Source: Hemerocallis citrina
Taxonomy: Eukaryota; Streptophyta; Magnoliopsida; Asparagales; Asphodelaceae
Direction: 5' to 3'
NCBI GenBank assembly: GCA_017893485.1
Contig: CM030365.1
Location: 49,521,713-49,585,712 of the forward strand
Length of the DNA: 64,000 nucleotides
Shown here: one piece after another, positions 22,992 through 34,780 of the stretch
How positions within the stretch are numbered: position 1 is the stretch's first letter
How the letters are laid out: each line of letters opens with the position of its first letter
The notes under the pieces: model-generated
The model's input: only the letters and a program-made list of their open reading frames with translations
Told to the model about the DNA's origin: nothing
Database searches by the model: none
Position numbers and translations under genes: made by a program

Positions 22992-23940
22992 AGAATAGTT
23001 CTGTCCGCAGAACTACACTAAGCAAAAGAAAACAAAATACAAAACTTACAAAACAGTTCTGAAAATTTACTCTATCATTATTTTAGTTAGGTTTAATTAT
23101 TAAGTAAAACAAAAATAACATATAATTATAGCTCGAAGAGTAAAAGGTGGGAACTAACATGGCAAAAGTGTAAGAAATCCAATTGAATACATAATTAATC
23201 CCAAAACATGAGAAAATAGTAAGACTATTCTCATAGAATAAGATGTCAAAAGTGAAGAATTAAACCCAAATATAAAAAAGTTGATAACCATACAAACAAC
23301 AAAGAAACACAAACTTAAAGGTTATATAAAAATAGTTTTGGGAAAAATAACCAGTCAAGATATATAGAAATACGAATAAATTTAGCTAAGTAAAGAAAAT
23401 ATTAATAACAATGAATGTACAAGACATAGAATAATGAGTATATTAGTGAATTTTAACATTATAATCAATACTCTAAAGGTACATTAAAGGGTAACGAGCA
23501 AAATAGACCAAAATATATATGCAAGAAGACTTAAAAGAAGTTTATTGAATATTACAAAAGTAAGCGTCAAATCATTAATTAGGACGTGAAAACAAAAGTA
23601 AGTGAGAAATCTAAAATGCTGCAGAATTGGGAAACGGTAGCAATAAATAGTAATTACAAAAGAACGAAATCTTAGATCATAGTTGATGTACTTAATCTTA
23701 TCATAAATGTAAAAATTTTGAAAACACGAAATAGAGTAAAATCAACTATACTAGTTCAAATTACATGGAAACATAAAGTGTAATTTGTATAAACAAAAGT
23801 CATTAAAAAAAGATTTCTTTACCATTAGTTTCATTATATAAGTAAAAGTCTTGAAATATCAATTAGCAAATAGGTTGATAATCTTTTTTTTTTTTTGTTG
23901 TGGGTTCGCCTCATTGATGTGTGGCCGCAGACTTGCCTCC

Positions 23941-24095
23941 TCAACATCAAGTTGCAGATTTACCTTCATGACATCAGGTTGCAGGTTGCCGCCTGGATAT
24001 TCGGTTGCACATTTTGCCTCCCCGACATCCAGTTGCAATTTGTCTCCATTGACGTCTAGTTGCATATTTGCCATCTCGACATTAAGTTGTACCGA
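23941..24095 (-). repeat. 27-bp tandem repeat with nonapeptide periodicity
   Basis: About five to six units of 27-28 bp share ACATCxAGTTGCA and TTTGCC words. On the minus strand one frame (24,146-23,859) reads repeated nine-residue units of the form QLDVxxxxL with no stop. It lies far from the LTRs' own coding signals, and I cannot say that it is translated. Confidence 0.65.
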
Positions 24096-25729
24096 AATGG
24101 TAAAATGGAAGATGTAAGCTTCCATATGCACCGGGATATTGGACATTTAATTTAAGTATGATGTTATGTTTTGAAATTCGTGATATAAAAATAGTAGCAA
24201 AAGTAAGAAATGGAGTTGAAAGTCACACGATGGAATATTAAAATAGATGTATAGATTATAAATATCAAATACAATAGTACAAAATAGTAGTAGTGAAAAT
24301 GATTTATAAATGTAAGGAGAAAAACAGAATGAAATACATGCATAGGCATAAATGCAAATGTGAATGAGAAAATAACTATGCAGTGTAGTAAATTTATACA
24401 ATAAATATATCATAAAATATACAGTTATGTAGGAATTAAACAAGTGTAAAATGATATGCATAGCAAGTAAGTTGAAATATATGGTACATATAATGATAAT
24501 AAAAATTAAGTAAAATATAAGTAGTGGGTGCATATAGTACATTCGAGAAGTATGAAGCAACAAAATTAATAAGTAGCTATAAATGGTGAAAAGTAAATAT
24601 AACAAAAGTAGTAAACAGTAAGTAATAATAAAGGTATTGAATATAAGGTGCAAAAAAATAATTAATAATAAAAATTTAAATGTGCAGAGATATATCATAT
24701 ATATATGAGTAAAATATTACAATCAAGTTTAAATGTTCCGAAATAAATAAGACAATACAAAATAATGGAAAATGTAGTATCGAAAAAATCCAAGTATATA
24801 TAAAAATGAAAGTAAATATGCAAAACCAAATTTTATAATATAGTAAAAACAAAAATGAAGGAAAATATGAGTTGTGATAATAACTTAACACGTAGTAATT
24901 CCAAACTTGATGTAATATGTAAAAGTAATAGCAAAATATACGAGTAATGAAAAAGTGCATAAAAGTAAGAAGGATAAAAACGTCAAGAAAGAAATGAGTA
25001 AGAGTTGCAAAATAAAAATGAGCTCGTGAAATGCTAAAGGATGCACTGTTGATTTACAGCAAAAGTTGCAATATAATAATTTGGACAAAATATTAAAAAG
25101 TAAAAACCAATAGTAAAGTCACAAAAATAATTTTAAAAGAAAAATAAGACGATTAGTGAAAGCTTAATGATTGTACTAATGAATAGAAATAACATAAACT
25201 CGGTTAGAGATATAGAAACTAAACATAAAATCAATCACTGATAATAAAAGAAACCGAATAAAGGTGGAAATAAGTTAATTTACACAAAAGTTATCTAGTA
25301 AGCAAACAAATATATAACAGTAAAAGTGATAGGATACAAGAGTGAGAACTACAAAACTAAGGAACATTTAAAAGAATACGAGAGGATAAATAATTAAAAG
25401 AATGTAGCGGAAGATAATTAAATTTAATAACTGAAAAAAATACTGGCAAAAATCATAGAATCCAAAAATTATACACAATGAGTAAAATAGGAAAAGATAT
25501 AGTGAATATTAGTAAGTAAGATAGAAAAGATACAAGTTGAAGGGGTAATACCTTACATAATAAAATACCAAATGCAAAAAGTGAACGAAAGGGGTCAAAA
25601 GAGCTAGTGAGAAAAATATATGTTTTATGCAAAAATAACCAATGCACTTACGATAAACAAATTTTATTAAAATCTAAGTATACAAACAGTCTAAATCTCA
25701 CTACAGGCCTTCATGATCAAACAATCAAG

Positions 25730-25850
25730 TCACATACATCAGATGTCCACCTAGGTATCCATACATTTAATGTCCTCTTGTGTACTCACACATCTAATAT
25801 CCACCTAGGTTCTCACACATCAAATGTCCATTTATGTTTATTCCCCATAC
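25730..25850 (-). repeat. 27-bp tandem repeat next to the LARD PBS
   Basis: Four units of about 27 bp share ATxxAATGTCCACCTAGGT and CTCACAC words. On the minus strand the array lies about 45 bp inside the PBS, in the leader of any genomic RNA. Its unit length equals that of the array at 23,941-24,095, although the sequences differ. Confidence 0.65.
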
Positions 25851-25878
25851 CATGTTTAAAAATTACTAATTGAAGCAT

Positions 25879-25890
25879 GCTCTGATAGCA
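25879..25890 (-). promoter_or_regulatory. LARD primer binding site
   Basis: On the minus strand TGCTATCAGAGC follows the LTR end (...GGCGCTACA) after GAGT. It differs at one base from the tRNA-Met-i primer site TGGTATCAGAGC. With the polypurine tract at the other end it sets the element on the minus strand. Confidence 0.75.
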
Positions 25891-27532
25891 ACTCTGTAGC
25901 GCCCCGAATTTTCAATAAATAAAATTAGAAATACATGGCACAAATTCCAGAATCAACTTCAATGTAATCATAAACATAGCAACCAAATAAAGTGAAAATT
26001 AAAACTTTTTATTACATCAATTGTTTACAAAGCACTGCGAAAAATTAAACACCTTGAATTATATTTTCTTTTCTATTACAACACATTCTTTTACAATTTA
26101 CATAAGCCACATTATCATTCTGCCACATGCATCCAATCCCAAGCTAATGGTACCTACTTGTAAAACATGAGGCTAGAGATAACCCTAACTCCCAAAACTA
26201 CAGGGGTCAGCCATAACGGTGTGAGTGACATCAAAAAATACAATATAAATGAAACATAAGGAAATAAAGTCATAAACGACACATACCGACAGTAGTAACA
26301 AAAGGAATATGAAATAACAATAAATAAAGCATGAAAACATCAAGTGAAACTAGACTAAGTGTCAAGTGTAGGAAAACAGAAAACAAATATGCATAAAACC
26401 AAGTCAAGAAAATACAAATATAGTATGATGACTCTCTAATGCATACTTGTCAGATTCTATTCATTTCATACTACATAGGTCCAGTGCAAGCCCTTATCGT
26501 TCTCCACTTTATAGGGTTAGATCCCTTGTTATGCAACTAATCATACTACGGTGACAGAAACAAGATCCAGAATACTTCACGAATTGGTATCACATAACTC
26601 GCAACGCGCAATCATCATGTAAGAATAGCTCAAAAACCGTAGAATCACCTCCCTGCTGTGTACCCCACCGCCGCTCCTCGACGTGCAAGTACACATGCAC
26701 ATCCCGGGAATAGGCCCCTCGACCATCGACACGCGAATGTACCTGTATGTCCCGTGAATAGGCCTGCAGACCCTCGACACGCGAACATACTAAATAGTCC
26801 TCTCGAGACAGAACACACACAGTCCTGGAACGCATTCGTTGGACTGGATCCCATGAGCATATTCTCATGTTTTCCAAGTTCCATCACATCTCTATTAGTG
26901 CCTGTCCTTAAGTTGGTTATTATTAAAACACAAATTTTTCCTCTTTAGAGTTAGTGTATCCTGCCGAATTTAATTCCACAACAACAACAACCCCAAGACC
27001 CAACTGGTCATAATCTACAAAATCTCATATGTTGGTTCATAGGAATCCCACTCAAACTCTTAGAGACTCACAAAACGAATATCAACACTAAAACTTTCGA
27101 TAAAAACTCTTTATTTCGTCATCAAAATGTTTATATCGAGAAAACTTCTTTAATCAACAAAATCCAAGTTTATTCAATATACTCATAAATTTCTAGAACT
27201 AAAATAAAATATTAAATCCAATAAATAACTGAGAATCATATTTTAAAGTCATAGATTATCACAAAACATTAATCTCTTCGAAAACCGTATATATTCCACT
27301 TTATAAAGTCATTGAAATACAATTTAAATTCTATCATAAACAAAATACAACTCTCTATAAAATACTGTAATCTGTAGCAAAAACATTATCTAAAACAGTA
27401 GATCAATAATCTATAATATCGAAGAAACGATTGTTCAAGAAAAACGAAGAAAAACTCCAGAAAACAATAAGCCGAAGTGCTGACAGTCGACTGACAAAGA
27501 TGATGCAAAACACGACGGTCGACTGTCGAGCA

Positions 27533-28142
27533 TGTTGCTGATTTCGGGTGTGGGAGCAAACAGATGAATTTGTGGGGTTCTTTGAGGAAAACAATAGAGC
27601 GAACATGTTGACCTTCACCTATGTGTTGACTTGTTTCTTACCGCTGCCGCGAACCTGCACAAAGTTCGATACACCAGGATGGATCCCGGCGACGAACCCT
27701 CTGACACTCTTGTTAGTAATCTCAAAGATTAAGAAAGGGCTTTAAGTAAAAAAAAGATTGATTACCTTGTTACGGTGGGGGGAGAGGGGTATTTATAGTC
27801 GCCTTAGGGACCCGTTTCGAGATAAGGATAAATCTCTACTTCCTGGTGTTGATGGATAAGCTGGGGAGTTTAAACTCGTTTCATGATAAGAAATGGTTAA
27901 AACCCCCTCTTAGGGGTAATCACGATTTTGAATTACTCTTTATCCTTCTGAATTGGTTTGTAACGGATTAGTACCCGTATCCAATAGGACAGATCCATTT
28001 GTGGGTTACTGGGTTTTGAAGAAGAGACATAGTTCCCATTTCGGACCCGTTTGTAGGTAAAATTACCGTTTTACCCTTAAGAGCTTTAAGATTCGTGCCC
28101 GGTTTGAACTGTCCCGATTTAATCATATTTTTAGTCATATCA
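27533..28142 (-). repeat. Element A 3' LTR
   Basis: This 610-bp copy pairs with 44,633-45,241. On the minus strand it starts TGATATGAC and ends AATCAGCAACA. A 'tatttatag' TATA-like motif near 27,789 (TATAAATA on the minus strand) is shared with the other LTR. Confidence 0.9.
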
Positions 28143-28157
28143 CGAGCCCCCAGTCCT
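28143..28157 (-). promoter_or_regulatory. Element A polypurine tract
   Basis: On the minus strand AGGACTGGGGGCTCG abuts the 3' LTR start TGATATG. Element B has the near-identical GGGAGTGGGGGGCTCG in the same place. Confidence 0.8.
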
Positions 28158-28734
28158 AAAGATTGTGTTTTACAGCCTTTGAAGAGTAGTTTTACTGTAT
28201 CAATGGCGTACGAGACTTTATCGAAGTTTTTATGGGATTTGGATCTTGCTCGAGGTGTAACGGTGTTTTTCTGAGCTAGCAAAATGCCTAAAATTATTCT
28301 TCGATTTTTCAGGACTTTTTGTGATCTTTTTGAGATTTTTAAACTATTTTTTGAATTATTTATTTAATTTTGCAAAGTAACAATCTAGTTTCAAAAAGCA
28401 CCAATTAATTATTCTAATAAATAATTATTTTTCCAGGAGCTCAAAACATTTTTCCGAATTTATAATTATTTTTAAAATTTTTAATTCAATTTTTTGAATT
28501 TTTAATTATTTTTCGCAATTATTTAAATAATTAATTCGAATTAATAAATAAAAAAAAGAATTAATCAGCTAATTATCGATGTGGCACGATCTGGAGCGTC
28601 CATCGGACCTCTGGCGTGATTTCCTCGGTGATCAAACGGTAGATCTGCCTCCTGATGATGTGGCACAATCTGAGCGCTCCGATCATGAGCACGCATCGGG
28701 AGGCAAGCATTTTTCTGTCATTGGGGGTCGGTGG

Positions 28735-29710
28735 CAAGAGCGCTTGACACCCGTTGCCGTAGTCTAGGAGAGCGACACGTGGCCCGTTGACCGTTGACCA
28801 GTCAACGCATTTTCTCCCATTTGGATGTCGGTGGCAAGAGTGCTCGGCACACGTTGCCGAAGTCCAGTAGAACGACACTTGGCGCGTTGGCCGTTGACCG
28901 TTGACCGGTCAACGCATTTTTTTGCATTTGGACGTCAGTGGCAAGAGTGCTCGGCACACGTTGTTGAAGTACAGGAGAATTTTTTTTCGCATTTGGATGT
29001 CGGTGGCAAGAGTGCTCGGCACAGGTTGCCGAAGTCCAGGAGATTTTTTTCTCGCATTTGGATGTTGGTGGAAAGAGTGCTCGGCACAGGTTGCCGAAGT
29101 CCAGGAGAATTTTTCTCGCATTTGGACGTCAGTGGCATGAGTGCTCGGCACACGTTGCCGAAGTCCAGGAGAATTTTTTCTCGCATTTGGACGTCGGTGG
29201 CAAGAGTGCTCGACACACGTTGCCGAAGTCTAGGAGAATTTTTTCTCGCATTTGGACGTGGGTAGAAAGAGTGCTCGGCACAGGTTGCCGAAGTCCAGGA
29301 GAATTTTTTCTCGCATTTGGACGTCGATGGCAAGAGTGCTCGGCACACGTTGCCGAAGTCAAGGAGAATTTTTTCTCGCATTTGGACGTCGGTGGTAAGA
29401 GTGCTCGGCACAGGTTGCCGAAGTCCAGGAGAATTTTTTCTCGCATTTGGACGTCGGTGGCAAGAGTGCTCGGCACATGTTGCCGAAGTCCAGGAAATTT
29501 TTTTCTCGCATTTGAACGTCGGTGGCAGAAGTGCTCGGCACACGTTGCCGATGTCTAGGAGATTTTTTTTCTCGCATTTGTACGTCGGTGGCAAGGGTGC
29601 TCGGCACAGGTTGCGAAGTCCAGAAGAATTTTTCTCGCATTTGGACTTCGGTGGCAAGAGTGCTCGACACAGGTTGCCGAAGTCCAGGAGAGCGACACAT
29701 GGCATGCTGA
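28735..29710. repeat. Hairpin minisatellite array of element A (about 13 units of 60-66 bp)
   Basis: Each unit has the form GTCGGTGGCAAGAGTGCTCG, GCACACGTTGCCGAAGTCC, then AGGAG with a T-rich linker TTTTTTCTCGCATTTG. The core CGGCA-acacgt-TGCCG is an inverted repeat able to form a short stem. Two unit variants (CACACG and CACAGG) are intermixed. Unit lengths vary with the T run. Several frames are open through the array on both strands, an effect of repetition rather than evidence of a protein. The array lies upstream of the antisense gene promoter. Confidence 0.9.
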
Positions 29711-29809
29711 CCGTTGACCAGTCAAAGGTTTGTTGAGTTTTCCATATTTTCTGTCGCTTTGCGGTAAATGGGTCGGGCCTTCGCGCTTTTAAGGGCCTTT
29801 TAGTCTCGG

Positions 29810-29832
29810 TTAATGTGCCCCTCTCTATAAAA
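29810..29832 (+). promoter_or_regulatory. Putative promoter of the element A antisense gene
   Basis: GTGCCCCTCTCTATAAAAC, with TATAAAA at 29,826-29,832, lies about 160 bp before the ATG at 29,989. Element B carries the same 19 bases on its minus strand at 57,793-57,811, also about 170 bp before the corresponding ATG. Such conservation between elements whose surrounding arrays have diverged points to a selected core promoter. Confidence 0.6.
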
Positions 29833-29988
29833 CTCCACCCCCTTCTCGTTTGCCCACTCTCTAATTTTTTACTCAGGTGATAACTTTCTCTTACTGAAGC
29901 TTCAGGCGAGAATCTTCTCCTTCTGGTAATTTTTTCCGGCAGTCATTGTCAAATCAAGATAATTTCATACTTAGTTTATTTTTAGAGA

Positions 29989-32080
29989 ATGTCTAGCATT
30001 CCTTTGAGGCAGGAGACCTACCCTACTCTCGCCCATGAGCCGACCTCGAGCCAAGTTCCTCCAATCGACAAAGGCAAGGCCATGGTAGGGTCCTCTTCGG
30101 TCGTAGTGGAGACCGTGGTTGAGAGCCAGTGGAGGATGGGGGAGTTCGGCAAACTACCAGGGGAGCTAACCAGACTTCAGAGGGTTCGGGACCTTTCGGA
30201 CGAACAGGCCGAGCGTATTATGTACGGCATGGGGCGGAGCTTCGAGGAGAATGCCGCCAGAGAGACCTTGGAGGTTGACGAGATGATCTCCATACTTAAT
30301 GAGGCGCATCTGGCATCGATTTAGGAATGTTTTCAGATCCCAAAAGAGTACGACCTGATGTTGCCTGGGCCCAGAGTGAGGGCCAATTCTCCGATGCCAA
30401 TGGACATGTGCTTCTAGCCCGTCGACGCCTTCATAGCCGGTGCGCGGCTCCCCCTTCATCCTTTCATCGTCGATGTATTGCGATGGTTTAGGATCAGCCC
30501 TGTCCAGTACATGCCGAACGTATGGAGGCGGGTCAACGGATTCATCCTTCATTGCCAAGCAGCGGGGCTCAAGCCGGAGTTGAGGGTGCTGCGGACTGTA
30601 TACCGGGTTCATCAACAGCAGAAGTCGGAGTTCAGGTTTTACCTGGCTCCAAGGCATGGTGCCAAGCTCGTTAGCTACCCCGATTTGATAAAGTATTAGA
30701 GGGACAAGTACTTCATTGTCCAGAGTCGAGAGCCGTGGTTCATCCCAACGACTTGGGTCAAAGAAGTCTCGAAGAGGGTGAAAGAGAGTCGGTGCTCAGC
30801 CTCGAAGAAGACGAGATAGTTCGGATGCTCCTCGATCGGCCGAAGTTTGATTGGAGGGACCTGACCGAGGAGGTGCTCTTCAGGGGGGGTCTCAGCCTTA
30901 TAAACCCTAGTATACGGTTTATTTTTAGCCTCGTGTTCCCCTTCCTTTCAAGTCTGGCTTTATTTGTGCTTAACTTTTTTTATTTATTTATTTTTATTTA
31001 TTTTAAATTTTTTTGCAGAAGCTATGGACTTCGAGGACATGCTGGCAGAGCGTGGGGTCTTGGGCAGAAAGACCCCGAGGAAGATGCAGAGGGTGGTCTC
31101 CAAGGTATCCTCCCCGAGGGTGAGGAATGTCGCTGCTGCCATGGAGCTGGCGGCAGTGCAAGGCGCAGTTGTTTAACGGCTCCCGACCCCCGCAGCAACG
31201 TCAGCTTCGGCTGAGATTGGGGCCTTCCCCTTAGCAGAGGTCTTGGGTATGGAGGCCCCGCCGTTGACGGCCGAGGCTGAGGTGTTTTTGACCTAGGAGC
31301 ACAAGAAGATTTTTGTCCCGGATTGGCAAGTCCGCAAGCTCGACGGGTTTCTTGGTGACTCGTTGTCCTGAATGCAAGCCGTTAGGCACCTCGCCACGCC
31401 GAAGGACAAGGCTGCCATGGATGCCGGCTGCGTTGGTGACGACGCGCTCGAGATCGCACGAGCGGCTGTGTCGGTAAGTCTAGTATTGACTTGTGGTTTT
31501 CATCTTTTATAAACTACTATTTCCAAGTTTGTCATGGTGCTCCGCCTTTCTCTTCATAGATAACTTGCTACTTCGGTCATTTGATGGAGAAGATGACCGA
31601 ACTAGAGAAAGATCTGAAGCAGGAGGCCGACCGGGCTTGGACAAAAAAATCTCGGATTGCCAATGACCTCGAGCAGTCGAGGTGAAGGCTTCAAGGTTGG
31701 GGCATCTCGAGGATGTTGTGGCGAAGCTCGAGGCTGACAACGCTCTGCTGCTCCAATAGAAAGAGCTGGCGGCGAAGGACAAGGAGGACGCCGTTGCCGC
31801 CGCTAGGGTCGCCGCGACTAAGGAGGCCGAGGCCGAAGCGATGGAGAGGGTGAAAGGGTACCTTGTCGTCAACAAGGCAAATGCCTGAGCTCGTGCAATC
31901 GAGCAAGTAAAGGAGGCCTACCCGGAGGTAGATTGCGCTGGATGGCGCCTGTTCCCCGACCCTTTCCCTGGGTTCGACGACGCCTCCGAGGAGGATGAAG
32001 AAGATAACGAGGTTGAGGTGGTCGATGTAGGGATCGACGGAGCAGAGGTAGAGGCCGATGCAGAGGCCACGCCCTAGCGA
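29989..32080 (+). pseudogene. Antisense gene 1 of element A (PF04195-like), broken
   Basis: The gene runs opposite to gag-pol. Exon 1 (29,989-30,909) starts MSSIPLRQETYPTLAHEPTS and carries MGEFGKLPGELTRLQRVR, a PVDAFIAGARLPLHPF stretch and FYLAPRHGAKLVSYPDLI. That pattern is what I recall of the 'putative gypsy type transposon' family (Transposase_28). Intron 1 (30,910-31,018, GT...TTTTGCAG) and intron 2 (31,474-31,559, GTAAGT...CATAG) match introns in the element B copy. Exon 2 encodes the KTPRKMQRV and FVPDWQVRKLDGFLG stretches, and exon 3 a Glu/Lys/Ala-rich coiled coil with an acidic tail. In-frame TAGs (for example near 30,322 and 30,416) and frameshifts make it a pseudogene. Its function is unknown. 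Confidence 0.65.
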
Positions 32081-32395
32081 TCGTCGCCGCCACACAAGGG
32101 TTGGAGCCCTCGGAGACCGGGGATCACTCTAAAGAGGTTCGCCCTTGACCTTGTTGTACTTCATACTTATGCTTTGAATGTTATGAACTGTAGGATAATT
32201 GCGGACTGGCCACCGCTTCTTGTACTCGTTGAATTTTAAGGAAAAAATTTTCTTCTCTGCCCCCCCCCCCCCTTTTTGACTAGTGTTGTGAGGCTTCGGA
32301 ACTTTTGTGGGTTTGCTCTACTTCCGAGATGTCTCAGTAGCTTTGTTTAGGCGCAGTATGGTCGTGTTGGTTCTTCGGACTTAAAGATTCATGCT

Positions 32396-33815
32396 TTTTT
32401 TGTTCGACTTCTTAGGTCGGTGAAGCGCTATGTCTCTGTTTGGAGCTGGGCGTCGTCCAGTTGGGGCTAGCTCTGTGTAATACCCCAGATCTTGAGCGAA
32501 CAGTCGACTGTTAGGGTTAGCAGTCGACTGGTCTGTGTACAGTCGACTGGTGTGTGTAGCAGTCAACTGCTACACGGGATTTGTGAAAGGATTGAGAAAT
32601 ATAGTCCCATATCGGGAATTTGCGAAGATAAATTGAGTATAAATACTATTGCCAAGGATCAAGAGTCACCAATTCGGTTAACCACCTTTTGAGAGGCCGC
32701 CTGTGGTGGGCAGTGGAACTACATAGTATTTATGATTTGTCTGAGCATTGGGGTGGGGCGTTACAAATGGTATCAGAGCCGACTTTCGACACACCGGGTG
32801 GGGGTGTATCTGCACGTCGAGGGTCTGGGGAGGCCTATTCGTGGGGTACATATGTTTGCGTGTCGGCCTATTCACGGAGCATGCCGGGTGCTAGAAAGGG
32901 CTGTCCTACACGAGATGTGTGCCCTGTGCTCTCAGCAAGGACGCTGATTCCTAAGGGGGGGTGTATGTAATACCCCAGATCTTGAGCGAACAGTCGACTG
33001 TTAGGGTTAGCAGTCGACTGGTCTATGTACAGTCGACTGGTGTGTGTAGCAGTCGACTGCTACACGGGATTTGTGAAAGGATTGAGAAATATAGTCCCAT
33101 ATCGGGAATTTGCGAAGATAAATTGAGTATAAATACTATTGCCGAGGATCAAGAGTCACCAATTCGGTTAACCACCTTTTGAGAGGCCGCCTGTGGTGGG
33201 CAGTGGAACTACATAGTATTTATGATTTGTCTGAGCATTGGGGCGGGGCGTTACACTCTGTCTCGAGAGTTACTCTATAGAGAAGAACGGGAGGTGGGTC
33301 ATTTGCGAGCGACCCTGTCTCGTCGAGACATTGACTTGAGGTGCCTTAAGGAGAGAACTCGTGAAGTGGCACCCGAAGGCAAGGAGTCCTGCCCCTCCAT
33401 GGCTGTCAGCCAAGGCTTGAGACTCAAATTTCTTCGTCACTCCCTGTTCGAGGTGAGATCCGAGAGAGAGGAATTGAAGAATGTGGTGCTCGAGAAGAGT
33501 CTGGAGGTGGCACACCTTCGGAGAACTATCTCTGAGGCTTCTCGTGGGGGCAGCTTAAGCCGAATGCCTCACCTGAAGGTCAAAGTGACGGATGACTCGC
33601 TAAAGGAGCGGATCGTGGAGCTAGAGGCTGGGAACCTTCGTCTGCGATGGCTTTCTAAGGGGAGTAATGTCAGAAGCACTTCCTACCCTCAGGGTGAGTA
33701 TGCCCAAGGAAGTTCGTTCCACGAGTTAGTGCTTCGTTCGCTCCCCGTCTTGAGACACCCTGCGGATGTGCAAAGCAGGGTGGCCGGCTCGTCAAGCAGA
33801 GCATCGTCGGGGTGA
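32396..33815 (+). pseudogene. Antisense gene 2 / terminal exon of element A (coiled coil), split by the TRIM
   Basis: Downstream of the first antisense reading frame, a second coding region corresponds to element B 55,285-54,407. After the TRIM the frame is open to 33,815 and reads a coiled coil (SRRDIDLRCLKERTREV, LEKSLEVAHLRRTISEA, DDSLKERIVELEAGNLR) followed by a Ser/Arg-rich tail. The left part (32,396-32,475), after an acceptor-like TTCTTAG, continues the homology. The TRIM at 32,476-33,255 interrupts it at CTCTG. It could be a separate gene or the last exon of antisense gene 1. Confidence 0.55.
32476..33255 (+). mobile_element. Complete TRIM retroelement (780 bp)
   Basis: Two 290-bp LTRs (32,476-32,765 and 32,966-33,255) start TGTAATACCCCAGATC and end GGGCGTTACA. 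They flank a 200-bp internal part with PBS TGGTATCAGAGC (32,768-32,779) and polypurine tract AAGGGGGGGTGTA (32,953-32,965). The target duplication CTCTG is perfect (32,471-32,475 and 33,256-33,260). I count about four differences between the LTRs, so the insertion is young. There is no coding capacity. Each LTR has four CAGTCGACTG-type palindromes. Confidence 0.95.
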
Positions 33816-34094
33816 CTGTTAGGCTCCTAGGTGCTGATGACGCTACTCGGCTCGCCGGCTTGGAGACTTATATGGAAATGAGGTGACAGCAACACAACGC
33901 TCGCCGACCCCGAGTATCGCTAAATAGAAGCTCCCGTTCCTTAGGAGGGGCTAGGGAAAAATTTTGTAATCTTGTAGTCTTCGTTTCATGTGAGTTTTTG
34001 GTCTAGAATTAGACTTGTACCTCAAATTTTGATGAAATAATATACCCATTTCTCGAGCTTCTTGTAAGAATTTGTGTTTCGTTAATGTTCGCAT

Positions 34095-34780
34095 GAGTAT
34101 CAACAGTTGTGGGAGCAATTTCGAATGGCGAGCTACTTTGTACTCGCTCGTTCGCAAGTTGCAAAAGTTGCATCGAACCAAGTGTTGGACTCCGAACCTG
34201 TCTTTTAAAGAGTATCAACAGTTGTAGGAGCAATTCCGAATGGTGAGCTACTTTGTACTTGCTCGTTCGCAAGTAGCAAAAGTTGCATCAAACCAAGTGT
34301 TGGACTCCGAACTTGTCATTTAGAGAGTATCAACAGTTGTAGGAGCAATTCTGAATGGTGAGCTACTTTGTACTCGCTCGTTAAAAGTTGCATCGAACCA
34401 AGTGTTGGACTCCGAACTCGTCGTTTAGAGAGTATCAACAGTTGTAGGAGCAATTCCGAATGGTGAGCTACTTTGTACTCGCTCGTTCGCAAGTAGCAAA
34501 AGTTGCATCGAACCAAGTATTGGACTCCGAACTTGTTGTTTAGAAAGTATCAACAGTTGTGGGAGCAATTCCGAATGGTGAGCTACTTTGTACTCGCTCG
34601 TTCGCAAGTAGCAAAAGTTGCATTGAACCAAGTGTTGGACTCTGAACTTGTTGTTTAGAGAGTATCAACAGTTGTAGGAGCAATTTCGAATGGCGAGCTA
34701 CTTTGTACTCGCTCGTTTGCAAGTAGCAAAAGTTGCATCGAACCAAGTGTTGGACTTCGAACTTGTCGTTTAGAGAGTAT
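34095..34780 (-). repeat. Minisatellite of element A between pol and the antisense gene
   Basis: Six head-to-tail units of about 115 bp carry GTATCAACAGTTGTAGGAGC, AATTCCGAATGGTGAGCTAC, TTCGCAAGTAGCAAAAGTTG and ACCAAGTGTTGGACTCCGAA. One unit (near 34,380) has lost about 12 bp. Element B holds a related 113-bp array at 53,655-54,030 in the corresponding place and orientation. Confidence 0.9.

Larger units (their letters stand above)
22992..25878 (-). other. LARD internal region, non-coding
   Basis: About 2.9 kb of strongly AT-rich DNA with no recognisable gag, protease, reverse transcriptase or integrase. The longest frame (minus, 24,147-24,698) is a Leu/Ile/Tyr/Phe-rich AT artefact. The two structured parts are 27-bp tandem repeats near its two ends, listed separately. 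This is the expected layout of a large retrotransposon derivative. Confidence 0.65.

Noticed and set aside
24147..24698. A 183-codon minus-strand frame that looks like a membrane protein
   Set aside because: The Leu/Ile/Phe/Tyr bias follows from AT-rich DNA in the LARD internal region; the protein has no family features and the region is otherwise non-coding.
28935..29705. A 256-codon minus-strand open frame with repeated Cys/Arg/Leu motifs, and plus-strand counterparts
   Set aside because: It lies entirely in the hairpin minisatellite. Because the unit lacks stops, several frames stay open on both strands. No start context or homologous protein supports translation.
32689..32970. A 93-codon frame in the TRIM internal region
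   Set aside because: It spans LTR and internal sequence of a non-coding element and has no family resemblance.
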